A DNA stretch of 64,000 bases from Vibrio sp. FE10 (GCF_030297155.1 NZ_AP028067.1:248001-312000); one strand, 5' to 3'. Positions 9,068-20,042 are shown, counted from the first letter of the stretch. Program-made: numbers and translations. Notes: generated by a model not told the origin, from the letters alone.

Positions 9068-10948
9068 TTATACCTTAAAGCGCTCCACGTCTCGGCGCAT
9101 TGACTCAGCAGCATTGCTCATCTCATTAGAACTATTGCGGCTGCTTTCCGCTTGTTGGGCAAGATCGTCGGAGGCGTCTTTGATTCCTTGTGTGTTGCGA
9201 CTGATGTCTTCGCTCACCGCGCGTTGCTCTTCTGCTGCACTGGCTATTTGCAGCGCCATGTCGTTGATTTCAGTGATCGCTTGCGTGATTTTAGTCAGGC
9301 TGCCATGGGCTTGCTCGGCGAAGCCTACACTGTTCTCTGCCAGTTGAGTGCTGGTAGTCATGCTTTCAACGGCATGTTCGGTGTTCTTCTGCAGCGTATC
9401 TATCATCACGCGGATCTCTTCGGTCGAGCCATGCGTTCTCTGACTTAACACGCGTACTTCATCGGCGACAACCGCAAATCCACGACCTTGTTCACCCGCA
9501 CGAGCGGCTTCAATCGCCGCATTCAATGCCAACAGGTTGGTCTGTTCGGCAATTCCTTGAATGGTGGATAGGATCTGGTTGATGCTTTGCGCATTGCTCT
9601 CTAATTCACGAATAACATTGGCCGCGTCTTCAACTTGTGTCGCTAGGCCAGTAATCGCATCGCGGTTTTGTTGGATAACTTCTTGGCCTTCGTTACAAGC
9701 GGTGGCCGATGCTTGAGAAGCGGAAGCAGTGAGTTCGGCGTGGCTAGCCACTTCGGCTGCGGTGGCGGACATTTCATGAATCGCGGTCGCAATTTGGTTG
9801 ATATCGTTTTGTTGATTTTCAACTCGAATAGAAGATTGAGTGGCCAGTTGATTGGCTTTTTCTGCATGATTGTTGAGATCGTGGCTGTGTTCTATCACGC
9901 CCTTCAACATGCTTTGCATCTGGCTTAAGAACTGGTTCACGAGCTCGGCAAGCTTACCAATCTCATCCATACGTGTGATATCAATACGTTGAGTGAGATC
10001 GCCTCTGCCTTGAGCCAGTTGAGTGAGCGCTTCAGACAATGTTTGTAACGGCGAAAGCAGGCGGTTGATGACGACGGTACTCGCAATTGAAATGACGATG
10101 TACAAAATCAAAGAGGTCAATGTGATGAATTGAATGGCATCGGAGACTGCAGAAAACGCCATTTCTTTATCGATAACAATACCCAATGACCAATCAGTAT
10201 TCGGCACATTGGCCATGTAGACCATTTTATCACCCTGGCCAGGCCAAGTGAGAGTGGTGATCATTTGGTTTTGGAGCAGTTGTGACACCTTGTTGGTTGT
10301 GAGTTCCGGATTCAAACTGGTCAGTGGTTTTTGACTCAGCTCTTCATCACTGTAGGCCACAATGTTGTTATTACCGTCGACTAAAAACGCAAAGCCATCG
10401 TTATCCAGTTTTACATTGAGCACGGTATCAATAATGCTGGTTACGGTTAGATCAGCCGCGAGAACACCTTGTCTATCGCCACTGAATGCTTTGGCAAAGC
10501 TGATGACGATGCTGCCGTCAAAGTCTTGATAAGGTTCGGTAATGATGAGATCGGATGTTGCGTTGGCATCTTTATACCAAGGGCGAGTGCGTGGGTCGTA
10601 ACCTGCTGGCCAATCTTCACCTTTGTCGCCATAAGCGATAGTGCCATCGCTGAATCCTGCATAAACAGACAAGAATTGTCCGGCTTGTTTGCTAATTAAT
10701 AACTCGCGGTCAGAGTTACTGTTGCTTGAAATGGTCGATTCATTGGCAAGCATCATATCGCTGCGGATTGAGAGCCAATCGGCAATGTAATTGGTGGTGC
10801 CAACACTGACATTTTTCATTTCTTGGTTGATCGCGACTTCAGTCTCTTGAGTCAGCTGATTAACCGATATCCAAGCTTGAGCGCCACTTACGACGGCAAT
10901 AATGACCGCAATGGCGACCTGAATTTTAAACTTAATAGTATGTCTCAA
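9068..10948 (-). CDS. Methyl-accepting chemotaxis protein with dCache sensor domain
   Basis: The protein senses a periplasmic ligand and signals to CheA. The 626-aa product has an N-terminal membrane helix ([16 protein letters not shown], residues about 5-22) and a periplasmic dCache_1 domain with the [15 protein letters not shown] ligand-pocket motif. A second helix near residue 280 leads into a HAMP segment ([19 protein letters not shown]) and a cytoplasmic signalling domain whose hairpin tip reads [14 protein letters not shown]. The frame is open back to 11122, but that adds 58 residues unlike any MCP. I chose TTG 10946-10948, preceded by AGAGGA. The DPRxRPWY pocket is common in amino-acid receptors, so an amino acid ligand is plausible but not shown. 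Confidence 0.88.
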   Translation of the reverse strand: MRHTIKFKIQVAIAVIIAVVSGAQAWISVNQLTQETEVAINQEMKNVSVGTTNYIADWLSIRSDMMLANESTISSNSNSDRELLISKQAGQFLSVYAGFSDGTIAYGDKGEDWPAGYDPRTRPWYKDANATSDLIITEPYQDFDGSIVISFAKAFSGDRQGVLAADLTVTSIIDTVLNVKLDNDGFAFLVDGNNNIVAYSDEELSQKPLTSLNPELTTNKVSQLLQNQMITTLTWPGQGDKMVYMANVPNTDWSLGIVIDKEMAFSAVSDAIQFITLTSLILYIVISIASTVVINRLLSPLQTLSEALTQLAQGRGDLTQRIDITRMDEIGKLAELVNQFLSQMQSMLKGVIEHSHDLNNHAEKANQLATQSSIRVENQQNDINQIATAIHEMSATAAEVASHAELTASASQASATACNEGQEVIQQNRDAITGLATQVEDAANVIRELESNAQSINQILSTIQGIAEQTNLLALNAAIEAARAGEQGRGFAVVADEVRVLSQRTHGSTEEIRVMIDTLQKNTEHAVESMTTSTQLAENSVGFAEQAHGSLTKITQAITEINDMALQIASAAEEQRAVSEDISRNTQGIKDASDDLAQQAESSRNSSNEMSNAAESMRRDVERFKV

Positions 10949-11186
10949 GGTCCATTCCTCTCTGATTAGACAAAACCTAACTACGGTGACGTACTTAATA
11001 ATGAATTGATATGTCTTTGATAGGTGTATAGTGCCGCTCACTACCGGGGAATGAATGTGTTTAAAATCATAAATTCTAAATATATTTACTCTGATTTTTG
11101 TAAAACAGTGAAGTAAAGTCACAGTTATTTATTGATTTAAAAATCAATCACTTGTTGTGGTCGTTGTGCGTGAGATAGCGCTAATA

Positions 11187-11210
11187 GGCGCTAAATTTAC
11201 ATTTAGCGCC
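11187..11210. other. Perfect 10-bp stem hairpin downstream of the DASS gene
   Basis: GGCGCTAAAT, loop TTAC, ATTTAGCGCC is a perfect inverted repeat 34 bp past the stop of the DASS transporter gene. No T-run follows on either strand, so it is a weak terminator candidate or an mRNA 3' stabiliser. Confidence 0.5.
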
Positions 11211-11243
11211 TTAGTTGGAATAAAAGTGATTGTTGAACGTCTA

Positions 11244-12659
11244 TTAAGTGATGATGAACAACGCGAGGTAAACCATCAGCAAGCCGACAATCCCTAAGAT
11301 GATGCCCATCTTCGCCATGTCTTTGCTTTCGATAAGTCCGGTTGAGTAAGCCAGTGAATTGGGTGGTGTCGATACTGGAAGAATCATACCGAGTGATGCG
11401 GAGAAGGCGACCACAACCAACAATCCTTGCAAGCCGCCAATCGCGACCAAGCTTTCCATGGATGCACCAATCGCAGCCGCTATCGGCATCAACAAGTTAG
11501 CAGTCGCGGTGTTCGACATGAAGTTCGCCATTAACCAACATACGATTGATAACGTTAGCACTACCGCCGTTGGTGAGAGCGACTCATAATCAATCGCGTG
11601 TGCGAGTGCCACGGCTAAGCCTGTTTTATCCAGTCCTATACCAATCGCAATGCCCCCTGCCACTAACCAAAGCACATCCCAGTTAATCAGCTTGAGCTCT
11701 TCTTTGCCCATGATGCCGGTGAGAGTGAACACCGCCAATGGAATGATCGAGACCACATAAGTGTTCATGCCGTGCAGTTTTGTGGTCATCCACAATAAGA
11801 TTGTCGCAGCGAAGGTGATGTAAACCACAATCGCTCGCCAGCTTTTTCTAAATTGGCCATCAAGCTTGAGCACCATGTTTCTTTCTTTAGAAGGGAAGAA
11901 TTTTTGTAGAAGAAACCAAGCGATGGTGAGTTGGATGATCACAAAGGGTAAGCCCATCATCATCCAGCTAAGGAAGTCGATACTGTTCTCGCCAGTTAGG
12001 TATTGCAGTGCGATGGCATTGGGTGGTGTACCGATTGGTGTCGCGATCCCACCGGTATTGGCGGCGATTGGAATACATAACACCAGCGCTTTAATCCCCA
12101 TGTCGCCTTTTGGCGCAGAGGCTACGATAGGACCTAGCAATGCAAGCATCATTACGGTGGTAGCCGTGTTCGACATAAACATCGAGAACACCGCGGTGAT
12201 CAGCATTAAACCGAGTATGATGAAGCGCGGCTCTGTGCCAAATGGTTTAAGCAATACTCGAGCTAGGTTGTTGTCGAGTTCGTACTTAGATGCGGAGATG
12301 GCGAGAGCAAAACCACCCATAAAAAGGATGATAATTGGTGACGAAAATGCACCGAAGATGTCGGTATATTTGATTAATTCACCGAGATCGTGTCCCGCTG
12401 GTGGATTTCTAAATAAGTGCAGGCCTTTGTCGGAAATCATCACCAGTTCAAGCGCAATAATCAAAATGGAAGTAGCGAATACCGGAACCGGTTCCAGCAC
12501 CCAAAGCAGTGCTGCTAAGAGGAATATAGCCAGCAAACGGTGTTGAATCAGCGTGAGATCATCGATTGGGATGGAATCTATCGGCATGAATAGCACGCCT
12601 AAGGGAATCGCAAAACAAATCAACAGCTTGACCAGAACGCCAACATTGAGTTTAGGCAT
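11244..12659 (-). CDS. Sodium:dicarboxylate symporter, DASS family (VcINDY-like)
   Basis: Divalent anion:sodium symporters import succinate, fumarate and malate with sodium. The 471-aa protein carries the two Ser-Asn-Thr sodium/substrate motifs of the family, in MFMSNTATTVMMLA and NFMSNTATANLLMPIA, each followed by a proline-containing loop (TPIGTPPNAIAL and LPVSTPPNSLAY). V. cholerae VcINDY, the structural model of the family, is of similar length and motif layout. I start at ATG 12657-12659 with AGGG upstream; a TTG two codons earlier is possible. A C4-dicarboxylate substrate would fit the nearby fumarate reductase, but the genes are not in one operon. Confidence 0.9.
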   Translation of the reverse strand: MPKLNVGVLVKLLICFAIPLGVLFMPIDSIPIDDLTLIQHRLLAIFLLAALLWVLEPVPVFATSILIIALELVMISDKGLHLFRNPPAGHDLGELIKYTDIFGAFSSPIIILFMGGFALAISASKYELDNNLARVLLKPFGTEPRFIILGLMLITAVFSMFMSNTATTVMMLALLGPIVASAPKGDMGIKALVLCIPIAANTGGIATPIGTPPNAIALQYLTGENSIDFLSWMMMGLPFVIIQLTIAWFLLQKFFPSKERNMVLKLDGQFRKSWRAIVVYITFAATILLWMTTKLHGMNTYVVSIIPLAVFTLTGIMGKEELKLINWDVLWLVAGGIAIGIGLDKTGLAVALAHAIDYESLSPTAVVLTLSIVCWLMANFMSNTATANLLMPIAAAIGASMESLVAIGGLQGLLVVVAFSASLGMILPVSTPPNSLAYSTGLIESKDMAKMGIILGIVGLLMVYLALFIIT

Positions 12660-12885
12660 GTACAAAGACCCTATGAATAAAATATCTTCAAATAGAGTAA
12701 GTTATCTGGATTCTTGGTACTTGGAGACGGGTTGTAAAATCGGAAAGTTGTTTAAGGTTTCGACAGTTGTTTTGTTTTTGGTCAATCTTTTTATGAGGCA
12801 ATTCGACGTCTTGCTCGGTGGGAGCAAGGCTATCGGTAGTTAAACTTGCTGGTATCTTGAAGAGAGGTGTCTGGAACTAGATAAG

Positions 12886-12930
12886 AAAAAGGCGCGTTCT
12901 TCTCTAAATATAGAAAAATAACGCGCCTTT
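12886..12930 (-). terminator. Intrinsic terminator of rsgA-psd
   Basis: On the minus strand AAAGGCGCGTT and AACGCGCCTTTTT form an 11-bp stem around an AT-rich loop, ending in a T-run about 30 bp past the psd stop. Confidence 0.8.
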
Positions 12931-12956
12931 AAAACTAAATGAGTTAACTCAGAGAG

Positions 12957-13868
12957 TTAAGCTTGGTCTGAGTTCTCTGTTGAATCAACAGCTTCAGTCT
13001 CAACTTCTTTACCCGCAATGTGCGCGAAAGGGGTACCTAGAACGGTTTTCTCACCATTCTGCATCGTTTCGTCAAACTTGATTGCATCTTTAGCAAACAG
13101 GTTGATAACCGTTGAACCAAGCTTAAAGCGACCCATCTCTTCGCCTTTCTTCAAGATGATAGATTTATCGCCTTGTGCAGGGTAATCCCACTTGTAAACC
13201 GAGTTACCGCGAGGTGGCGTGATGGTGCCAGCCCATACTTGCTCGATGCTGCCAACGATAGTTGCGCCAACCAGCACTTGTGCCATTGGGCCAAACTCAG
13301 TATCAAAGATACAAACTACTCGCTCGTTACGTGCGAATAGGTTTGGAACGTTCTCTGCCGTTAGTGGGTTTACTGAGAAAAGATCACCTGGAACGTAGAT
13401 CATCTGACGCAGCGTGCCATCGCATGGCATGTGCACACGGTGGTAATCACTTGGAGACAAGTAAAGCGTTGCGAACTCGCCGTCTTTAAACTCATCGGCT
13501 AGAGCAGCATCGCCACCAAGCAACTCACGTGCTGAGTAGTTGTGGTTCTTAGCTTGAATCAGTTGACCATCAGTAATTGGGCCAAATTGGCTTACGCGAG
13601 CATCAGCGGGGTGAACAATCACGGATTCGCCTTCAGCGACAGGGCGCATGCCTTCTTTTAATTCACGTACGAAGAATTCATTGAATGTCTTAAAGTGTTT
13701 TGGATCGCTATGCAGAGCTTCATCCATGTTCACTTTGTATTGCTTGATGAACCAGTTGATGATCGCTGTCGTTAAACCGCCCGCTTTAGCAGACGCCAGT
13801 TTACCAACTAAACGAGTCAGGCCATGTTGTGGGATCCAGTACTGCAATCCAACTTTAATCTTATCCAT
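12957..13868 (-). CDS. psd: Phosphatidylserine decarboxylase proenzyme
   Basis: Psd makes phosphatidylethanolamine at the inner membrane. The proenzyme cleaves itself at the LGST motif (G251-S252 here, in [12 protein letters not shown]), turning the serine into the pyruvoyl cofactor of the small alpha chain. The catalytic Asp and His are visible as D90 (HPADARV) and H146 (DYHRVHMP). At 303 aa it is a little shorter than E. coli Psd (322). The C-terminus is rich in Glu and Ser/Thr. It lies 125 bp downstream of rsgA on the same strand, the order also found in E. coli. Confidence 0.96.
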   Translation of the reverse strand: MDKIKVGLQYWIPQHGLTRLVGKLASAKAGGLTTAIINWFIKQYKVNMDEALHSDPKHFKTFNEFFVRELKEGMRPVAEGESVIVHPADARVSQFGPITDGQLIQAKNHNYSARELLGGDAALADEFKDGEFATLYLSPSDYHRVHMPCDGTLRQMIYVPGDLFSVNPLTAENVPNLFARNERVVCIFDTEFGPMAQVLVGATIVGSIEQVWAGTITPPRGNSVYKWDYPAQGDKSIILKKGEEMGRFKLGSTVINLFAKDAIKFDETMQNGEKTVLGTPFAHIAGKEVETEAVDSTENSDQA

Positions 13869-13993
13869 TGTATTAATTTTCCGATGCTAATTGTTTTTCA
13901 ATTAAATCTGTCGATGACGGTTTAGGGCGCGAGATGTTACTTAAATTCGCGCCAATTGTCAGTAAATGCACACATTTGTTCACAAAAACGCGA

Positions 13994-15049
13994 TTAGAGA
14001 TCCGCTTTCTTGCTTCGTGAGTACTGACGGTTATCTTTGTTGTCAGCCATTGTTTCAATAATGCGGTGGTAGCTAGCAAAACGTAAGCGGCTAATTTTAC
14101 CGTCTTCTACGGCTTCACGCAGAAGACATCCTGGGTCGTCATTGTGTTTACAATCACGGAACTTACAGCCACCTAGGTATGGCTTGAATTCAATGAAAGC
14201 ATCAGTGACTTCATCGGGTTCTAAGTGCCATAGGCCGAATTCACGTACCCCTGGGGAATCGATAAGATCACCACCAGAAGGGAAGTGATACAAACGCGCC
14301 GCAGTCGTAGTGTGTTGACCCAGTCCTGAGTTTTCAGAAACAGCGCCTTCTTCAATGTCCAATGTAGGCATCAGTGCATTCACTACGCTGGATTTACCTA
14401 CGCCAGATTGACCAACGAAAATGTTGATACGATCTTTCAGTTCAGCTTCCAACTCTTTGATGCCGTAACCCGACTCTTTACTCACGAACATGACTTTATA
14501 GCCGATTTTCTCGTATATCTTCAGTGTTTCGCGGTATTCGCTAATTTGTTGCTCTGTCAGCAAGTCGACTTTATTGAGCACAACTAAAGGGGCAATATTC
14601 ACCGTTTCAGAGGCGATCAAGTAGCGGTCGATGATATTAAGTGATAGCTCTGGTAGTACAGCTGAAACGATAACCATTTGGTCTACGTTTGCGGCAACCG
14701 GTTTTAGGCCGTCATAGTAGTCAGGACGAGTTAGCATTGATGTTCTAGGCTCAACGGCTTCGACAACACCAGAGATGCCAGCCATTGACTCAAGCCCTGC
14801 GCGCCAAGTTACTTTGTCTCCTGAAACTAACGTTTCGATACTACGACGTAAATTACAACGGTGAACTTCGTTGGTTTCAAGGTCTTCGATATCAGCATGT
14901 TGACCAAAGCGCGTAATCACGAGTCCGCTTTTTGTTCCGCCAAGCATGTTCTCATCCCACTGGATAGAATCTTCTTTCTTGAGTCGCTTGTTCTGGTTGC
15001 TACGTACGCGACGTACCTGACCTTTGGTTAACTTCTTTTTTTTAGCCAC
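13994..15049 (-). CDS. rsgA: Ribosome small-subunit biogenesis GTPase RsgA
   Basis: RsgA is a circularly permuted GTPase that checks the decoding centre during late 30S maturation. The G motifs come in the permuted order: G4 NKVD, then the P-loop GQSGVGKSS, then G3 DSPG in [11 protein letters not shown]. An OB-fold precedes them and a zinc knuckle, C-x-FRDC-x-HNDDPGC, follows. The 351-aa protein begins with a lysine-rich tail ([13 protein letters not shown]) that contacts rRNA. The start codon is GTG at 15047-15049. It is divergent from orn with 149 bp between them. Confidence 0.96.
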   Translation of the reverse strand: MAKKKKLTKGQVRRVRSNQNKRLKKEDSIQWDENMLGGTKSGLVITRFGQHADIEDLETNEVHRCNLRRSIETLVSGDKVTWRAGLESMAGISGVVEAVEPRTSMLTRPDYYDGLKPVAANVDQMVIVSAVLPELSLNIIDRYLIASETVNIAPLVVLNKVDLLTEQQISEYRETLKIYEKIGYKVMFVSKESGYGIKELEAELKDRINIFVGQSGVGKSSVVNALMPTLDIEEGAVSENSGLGQHTTTAARLYHFPSGGDLIDSPGVREFGLWHLEPDEVTDAFIEFKPYLGGCKFRDCKHNDDPGCLLREAVEDGKISRLRFASYHRIIETMADNKDNRQYSRSKKADL

Positions 15050-15198
15050 AATTTTTCACTTAACACATCTAACTTGATGATTGAGGACTCAAACGGGGTG
15101 TTATTGGTGCCATTGATTTCGATGGCCCTAAAGCTAGTTTGAGTATAGTTATTTGGGTATAGTACCTCTTTTATACATAAACAAATAGGCGACGCCTT

Positions 15199-15744
15199 AT
15201 GTCCTTTAGCGATCAGAACCTTATTTGGGTTGATCTAGAGATGACAGGACTTGATCCTGAAACTCATAAAATTATTGAAATTGCTTCTATCGTTACCGAT
15301 AGTGAGCTCAACATTCTGGCTGAAGGGCCTGTTTTGGCCATTCACCAACCTCAGAGTGAATTGGATAAGATGGATGAGTGGTGTACGACGACTCATACCG
15401 GCAGTGGTTTAGTAAAGAGAATTCAAGAAAGCACTGTTTCAGAACAAGACGCAATCAAACAAACGATTGAGTTTCTTGAGAAGTGGGTACCGAAAGGTAA
15501 ATCGCCTATTTGTGGTAACAGCATTGGCCAAGATCGTCGTTTCCTATACAAGCATATGCCAGAGTTGGAAGAGTATTTCCACTACCGCTATGTCGACGTA
15601 AGCACTCTAAAAGAGCTTGCGCGTCGTTGGAAACCTGAAGTACTCGATGGTTTTTCTAAATCAGGAAGCCACCTAGCACTAGACGATATTCGAGAGTCGA
15701 TCGCAGAGCTGCAGTACTACCGAAAAACAATCATTAGCATCTAA
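15199..15744 (+). CDS. orn: Oligoribonuclease
   Basis: Orn is an essential 3'-5' exonuclease that degrades two- to five-nucleotide RNAs, including pGpG from cyclic-di-GMP turnover. The 181-aa protein has the DEDDh layout: D12 and E14 in [12 protein letters not shown], an Asp in [11 protein letters not shown], and the final His and Asp in [14 protein letters not shown]. Length and ends match E. coli Orn. The tRNA array begins 179 bp downstream. Confidence 0.97.
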   Translation: MSFSDQNLIWVDLEMTGLDPETHKIIEIASIVTDSELNILAEGPVLAIHQPQSELDKMDEWCTTTHTGSGLVKRIQESTVSEQDAIKQTIEFLEKWVPKGKSPICGNSIGQDRRFLYKHMPELEEYFHYRYVDVSTLKELARRWKPEVLDGFSKSGSHLALDDIRESIAELQYYRKTIISI

Positions 15745-15861
15745 TCTGATTGAATGATCACGTTTATCTAACTTTTCAGGTACATACAGGGCATTTTTTT
15801 TGCAAATCTGTGTGCTTTTTCAGCAGTTGAGTAAAAACTTGCTGATTTTTGCATTAAGGAC

Positions 15862-15889
15862 TTGCATCACAAAAAAATGCTCTTATAAT
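15862..15889 (+). promoter_or_regulatory. Promoter of the Gly/fMet tRNA array
   Basis: TTGCAT (-35), 16 bases, TATAAT (-10, perfect consensus), followed by a GC-rich discriminator (TCGCAGCCCTG). This lies 35 bp before the first tRNA. Such a discriminator is typical of stable RNA promoters under ppGpp control. Confidence 0.8.
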
Positions 15890-15923
15890 TCGCAGCCCTG
15901 AACGACGAAAGACGTTTCAGATT

Positions 15924-15999
15924 GCGATACTAGCTCAGTTGGTAGAGCGCAACCTTGCCAAGGTTGAGGTCATCGGTTCGAACCCGATGTATCGCTCCA
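15924..15999 (+). tRNA. tRNA-Gly(GCC), copy 1
   Basis: 76-nt cloverleaf with acceptor stem GCGATAC/GTATCGC and anticodon stem CAACC/GGTTG. The anticodon GCC is at 15957-15959, the T-loop is TTCGAAC and the CCA end is encoded. Confidence 0.98.
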
Positions 16000-16066
16000 A
16001 ATTCTCTCTTGTGCTTTGCACTGAAGAAGATGGTCAAGTTTCATTGTACTTAACAATGCATCCGGA

Positions 16067-16143
<77 letters not shown>

Positions 16144-16219
16144 CATTACAGTTACACGTTGATCACTTCTTTGCAGTAAGAACTTAGCTTCTTAGCAGAA
16201 AGATGAACGGTTAGCTTAT

Positions 16220-16295
16220 GCGATACTAGCTCAGTTGGTAGAGCGCAACCTTGCCAAGGTTGAGGTCATCGGTTCGAACCCGATGTATCGCTCCA
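16220..16295 (+). tRNA. tRNA-Gly(GCC), copy 2
   Basis: Identical in sequence to copy 1; anticodon at 16253-16255, CCA encoded. Confidence 0.98.
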
Positions 16296-16382
16296 CTTTT
16301 ATTCGAACAAGAAGTACTATTCTTAGAGCCTTGCTCAGAATGAAAATGGTTTAGTCTCATTGTCTTAAACAATGCATCCGGA

Positions 16383-16459
<77 letters not shown>

Positions 16460-16518
16460 CATTACAGTTGAACGTTGATTTGATGCTTCCTAGCAGACAA
16501 GATGAACGGTTAGCTTAT

Positions 16519-16594
16519 GCGATACTAGCTCAGTTGGTAGAGCGCAACCTTGCCAAGGTTGAGGTCATCGGTTCGAACCCGATGTATCGCTCCA
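16519..16594 (+). tRNA. tRNA-Gly(GCC), copy 3
   Basis: Same sequence as Gly copy 1; anticodon at 16552-16554. Confidence 0.98.
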
Positions 16595-16664
16595 AATTCT
16601 ATTCTTAGAGCCTTGCTCAGAATGAAAATGGTTTAGTCTCATTGTCTTAAACAATGCATCCGGA

Positions 16665-16741
<77 letters not shown>

Positions 16742-16800
16742 CATTACAGTTGAACGTTGATTTGATGCTTCCTAGCAGAAAAGATGAACGGTTAGCTTAT

Positions 16801-16876
16801 GCGATACTAGCTCAGTTGGTAGAGCGCAACCTTGCCAAGGTTGAGGTCATCGGTTCGAACCCGATGTATCGCTCCA
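16801..16876 (+). tRNA. tRNA-Gly(GCC), copy 4
   Basis: Same sequence as Gly copy 1; anticodon at 16834-16836. Confidence 0.98.
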
Positions 16877-16946
16877 AATTCTATTCTTAGAGCTTTGCTC
16901 AGAATGAAAATGGTTTAGCCTCATTGTCTTAAACAATGCATCCGGA

Positions 16947-17023
<77 letters not shown>

Positions 17024-17082
17024 CATTACAGTTGAACGTTGATTTGATGCTTCCTAGCAGAAAAGATGAACGGTTAGCTTAT

Positions 17083-17158
17083 GCGATACTAGCTCAGTTG
17101 GTAGAGCGCAACCTTGCCAAGGTTGAGGTCATCGGTTCGAACCCGATGTATCGCTCCA
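17083..17158 (+). tRNA. tRNA-Gly(GCC), copy 5
   Basis: Same sequence as Gly copy 1; anticodon at 17116-17118. Confidence 0.98.
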
Positions 17159-17228
17159 AATTCTATTCTTAGAGCTTTGCTCAGAATGAAAATGGTTTAG
17201 CCTCATTGTCTTAAACAATGCATCCGGA

Positions 17229-17305
<77 letters not shown>

Positions 17306-17364
17306 CATTACAGTTGAACGTTGATTTGATGCTTCCTAGCAGAAAAGATGAACGGTTAGCTTAT

Positions 17365-17440
17365 GCGATACTAGCTCAGTTGGTAGAGCGCAACCTTGCC
17401 AAGGTTGAGGTCATCGGTTCGAACCCGATGTATCGCTCCA
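17365..17440 (+). tRNA. tRNA-Gly(GCC), copy 6
   Basis: Same sequence as Gly copy 1; anticodon at 17398-17400. Confidence 0.98.
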
Positions 17441-17528
17441 AATTCTATTCTTAGAGCTTTGCTCAGAATGAAAATGGTTTAGTCTCATTGTCTTAAACGG
17501 TAATGATGCGAAAAGAGAAACATCCGGA

Positions 17529-17605
<77 letters not shown>

Positions 17606-17664
17606 CATTACAGTTGAACGTTGATTTGATGCTTCCTAGCAGACAAGATGAACGGTTAGCTTAT

Positions 17665-17740
17665 GCGATACTAGCTCAGTTGGTAGAGCGCAACCTTGCC
17701 AAGGTTGAGGTCATCGGTTCGAACCCGATGTATCGCTCCA
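17665..17740 (+). tRNA. tRNA-Gly(GCC), copy 7
   Basis: Same sequence as Gly copy 1; anticodon at 17698-17700. Confidence 0.98.
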
Positions 17741-17810
17741 AATTCTATTCTTAGAGCCTTGCTCAGAATGAAAATGGTTTAGTCTCATTGTCTTAAACAA
17801 TGCATCCGGA

Positions 17811-17887
<77 letters not shown>

Positions 17888-17964
17888 CATTACAGTTGAA
17901 CGTTGATTACTTTCTTGCAGTAAGAACTTAGCTTCTTAGCACAGAATATTAACGGTTAGCTCAT

Positions 17965-18040
17965 GCGATACTAGCTCAGTTGGTAGAGCGCAACCTTGCC
18001 AAGGTTGAGGTCATCGGTTCGAACCCGATGTATCGCTCCA
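17965..18040 (+). tRNA. tRNA-Gly(GCC), copy 8
   Basis: Same sequence as Gly copy 1; anticodon at 17998-18000. Last gene of the array. Confidence 0.98.
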
Positions 18041-18066
18041 GTTTACTCTCAATGGTAAACAAAACT

Positions 18067-18088
18067 CTTTAAACCACAGTGTTTAAAG
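18067..18088 (+). other. Inverted repeat after the last tRNA
   Basis: CTTTAAAC, six bases, GTTTAAAG is a perfect 8-bp inverted repeat 26 bp past the array. It is probably part of the precursor 3' trailer. A smaller one, GTTTAC/GTAAAC, lies at 18041-18060. Confidence 0.5.
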
Positions 18089-18152
18089 ACGACCTTACCG
18101 GTCACGCTCTTTCTTTAATGCTGCGAAGCATAATCCCCCAAAAAAGCAAATA

Positions 18153-18179
18153 ATCCTCCATCATGGTGGATATTTTTTT
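18153..18179 (+). terminator. Intrinsic terminator of the tRNA array
   Basis: ATCC-T-CCA, short loop, TGG-T-GGAT followed by a run of seven T, 113 bp past the last tRNA. Confidence 0.8.
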
Positions 18180-18245
18180 GTCTTAAATTTTTCTTAGCAA
18201 CTGGAATGCTAGTAAACATCAGGTCTCTGAAGCAGATACTTGAGG

Positions 18246-18539
18246 TTTTTCACATCTATAAACAGACTTATCCACAAATAGCACCGTGTGGATAACTTAG
18301 TTGATAAAGTTATTTCAGACTTAATTCTTTATATATCTCAAAAAGATCTTTCTTTATTTCAATGCGTTAGTAAAACGCAGGCTTCTGTAACTTGTTGTTT
18401 TGTATTGATTTGTCGCTTGGCTTGAGATTGAGTTAAAGATCGTTAACTTGTTGTTTTTTTGATCTTAATCATTTATGGGCTTTGTGTTTAACTTTACGCG
18501 GGTGTTGAAAGTTTACGAAATATTTTAATTTTTTCCACA
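18246..18539. promoter_or_regulatory. Cluster of DnaA boxes, datA-like titration locus
   Basis: The region 18180-18651 is AT-rich and has no gene. It holds two perfect DnaA boxes (TTATCCACA) facing each other at 18268-18276 (plus) and 18287-18295 (minus). Three boxes with one mismatch lie at 18246-18254 (TTTTTCACA, plus), 18483-18491 (minus) and 18531-18539 (TTTTCCACA, plus). E. coli datA, which titrates DnaA and stimulates hydrolysis of its bound ATP, sits in the matching place between the glyVXY tRNA genes and queG, and has five DnaA boxes plus an IHF site. I saw no convincing IHF site here. Equivalence to datA is an inference from boxes and gene order. Confidence 0.55.
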
Positions 18540-18651
18540 TTGCCAAAATTGAGAACAAGGTCAAACATTGTTCTAATATTATGTGCAACGGGTTGTCTTA
18601 AATATTGGACTATTTAGGTAGGTTAACGAGCTAATCGTTGGTGCTAAAGGG

Positions 18652-19794
18652 CTAGGCGTCTCTTGGTAGGCCTTTCTCAACAATACGTATCAGTCGGTGC
18701 TTTTTAGTGGCGATTTTGCTGCTACCTTCTTGCACGCTATTTGCGTTGGGTAACTGCTGTAGTTGTTTTTGCAAAGCCCACTCAATGTGGACATCTAACA
18801 TCTCATTTTGGCCTCGATGTGATTCGAGTGCTTCAATAATACGTTGTTGAAACGGCGCATTGCCCATCGCGACGAAAATATTACGTAACCACTGGGTGTG
18901 GCCTATACGTCTTATTGCCGAACCTTCCATTTTCTTTAGGAAGGTGGCTTCGTCCCAACTCGAAAGTGAAACGAGATCGGCCTCTTTGAAATCTTCTCTT
19001 CGGTGAAAGTCTGTTTGCTCTGTGATATCGGCATGACGGTTCCACGGGCAAACCAGTTGGCAATCATCACAGCCGTAGATTCGGTTGCCAATGGCTTCTC
19101 TGTATTCTTCTGGTATAACGCCATCGTATTCAATGGTGAGATAAGAAATACACTTACGTGCATCGACAACACCGTCGGCGATAATGGCACCTGTTGGGCA
19201 AGATGTGATACATGCGGTACATTTCCCACATTCATCGACACTCGGTGTATCGACTGGCAGAGGAATGTTAACCAACAGCTCGCCTAGGAAGAACCAAGAC
19301 CCTGCGTCTTTATCCAGAATTAAAGAGTGTTTACCAGTCCAGCCTAATCCAGCTTTTTGAGCTAATGGTCTTTCTAAAATAGGCGCTGAGTCGACGAAAG
19401 GGCGTGAGTCTAATCCCTCAACTTCCTTCTCAATTCTTTGCCCCAGCTTTTTCAACTGGTTACGGAACAATTTGTGATAATCGCGGCCTAAAGAATAACG
19501 GCTGATATAGCCTTGAGTGGTATCGTTGAGGTTAGATGCAAACTGAGCTTCTGGTGGTAGGTAATTCATTCTAACGCTGATCACTCGAATGGTCCCTGGG
19601 TGAAGTTCATCTGGACGCGCACGCATCATTCCATGCCGAGCCATCCAATCCATTTCACCGTGGTTGCCAGCATCTAGCCATGCTTGCAGGGGCGCTTCGT
19701 GTTCAGTTAAGTCAACATCACAAATGCCCACTTTTTGAAAGCCGAGTTCTTTTCCCCAGATTTTAATTTTTTCAGCAAGATGGTCTAGATTCAT
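18652..19794 (-). CDS. queG: Epoxyqueuosine reductase
   Basis: QueG is a cobalamin- and iron-sulfur-dependent reductase that converts epoxyqueuosine to queuosine in the wobble position of GUN-decoding tRNAs. The 380-aa protein (E. coli 379) carries two ferredoxin-like [4Fe-4S] motifs, CGKCTACITSCPTGAI and CDDCQLVCPWN, and the HEAT-like C-terminal tail. I chose ATG 19792-19794 (MNLDHLAEKI), which matches the family start; the frame stays open 24 codons further upstream. In E. coli the nnr gene lies between queG and tsaE. Here only a 248-bp gap separates them and no nnr is present. Confidence 0.94.
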   Translation of the reverse strand: MNLDHLAEKIKIWGKELGFQKVGICDVDLTEHEAPLQAWLDAGNHGEMDWMARHGMMRARPDELHPGTIRVISVRMNYLPPEAQFASNLNDTTQGYISRYSLGRDYHKLFRNQLKKLGQRIEKEVEGLDSRPFVDSAPILERPLAQKAGLGWTGKHSLILDKDAGSWFFLGELLVNIPLPVDTPSVDECGKCTACITSCPTGAIIADGVVDARKCISYLTIEYDGVIPEEYREAIGNRIYGCDDCQLVCPWNRHADITEQTDFHRREDFKEADLVSLSSWDEATFLKKMEGSAIRRIGHTQWLRNIFVAMGNAPFQQRIIEALESHRGQNEMLDVHIEWALQKQLQQLPNANSVQEGSSKIATKKHRLIRIVEKGLPRDA

Positions 19795-20042
19795 GGCTTG
19801 ATTCTTAATTCTTATTTTCTCTGTTTTACAATTAGAGATAGGGCTAATTAAAATTAGGTTCGGCAAAAATGGGGGCGGATCTTAACGGATCTTTGCGATA
19901 TTAACCAGAACAGACGCCCTTTGATTGGTATTTTTTCATAGAACTTACACTTGAGTGCTTGTCTCCCAAAAGCATCACGGTTTACTATTCTTGTTCTTTT
20001 GATTTTTATATAGTCAACGATCGATTTTTAGAGAACGTATTC

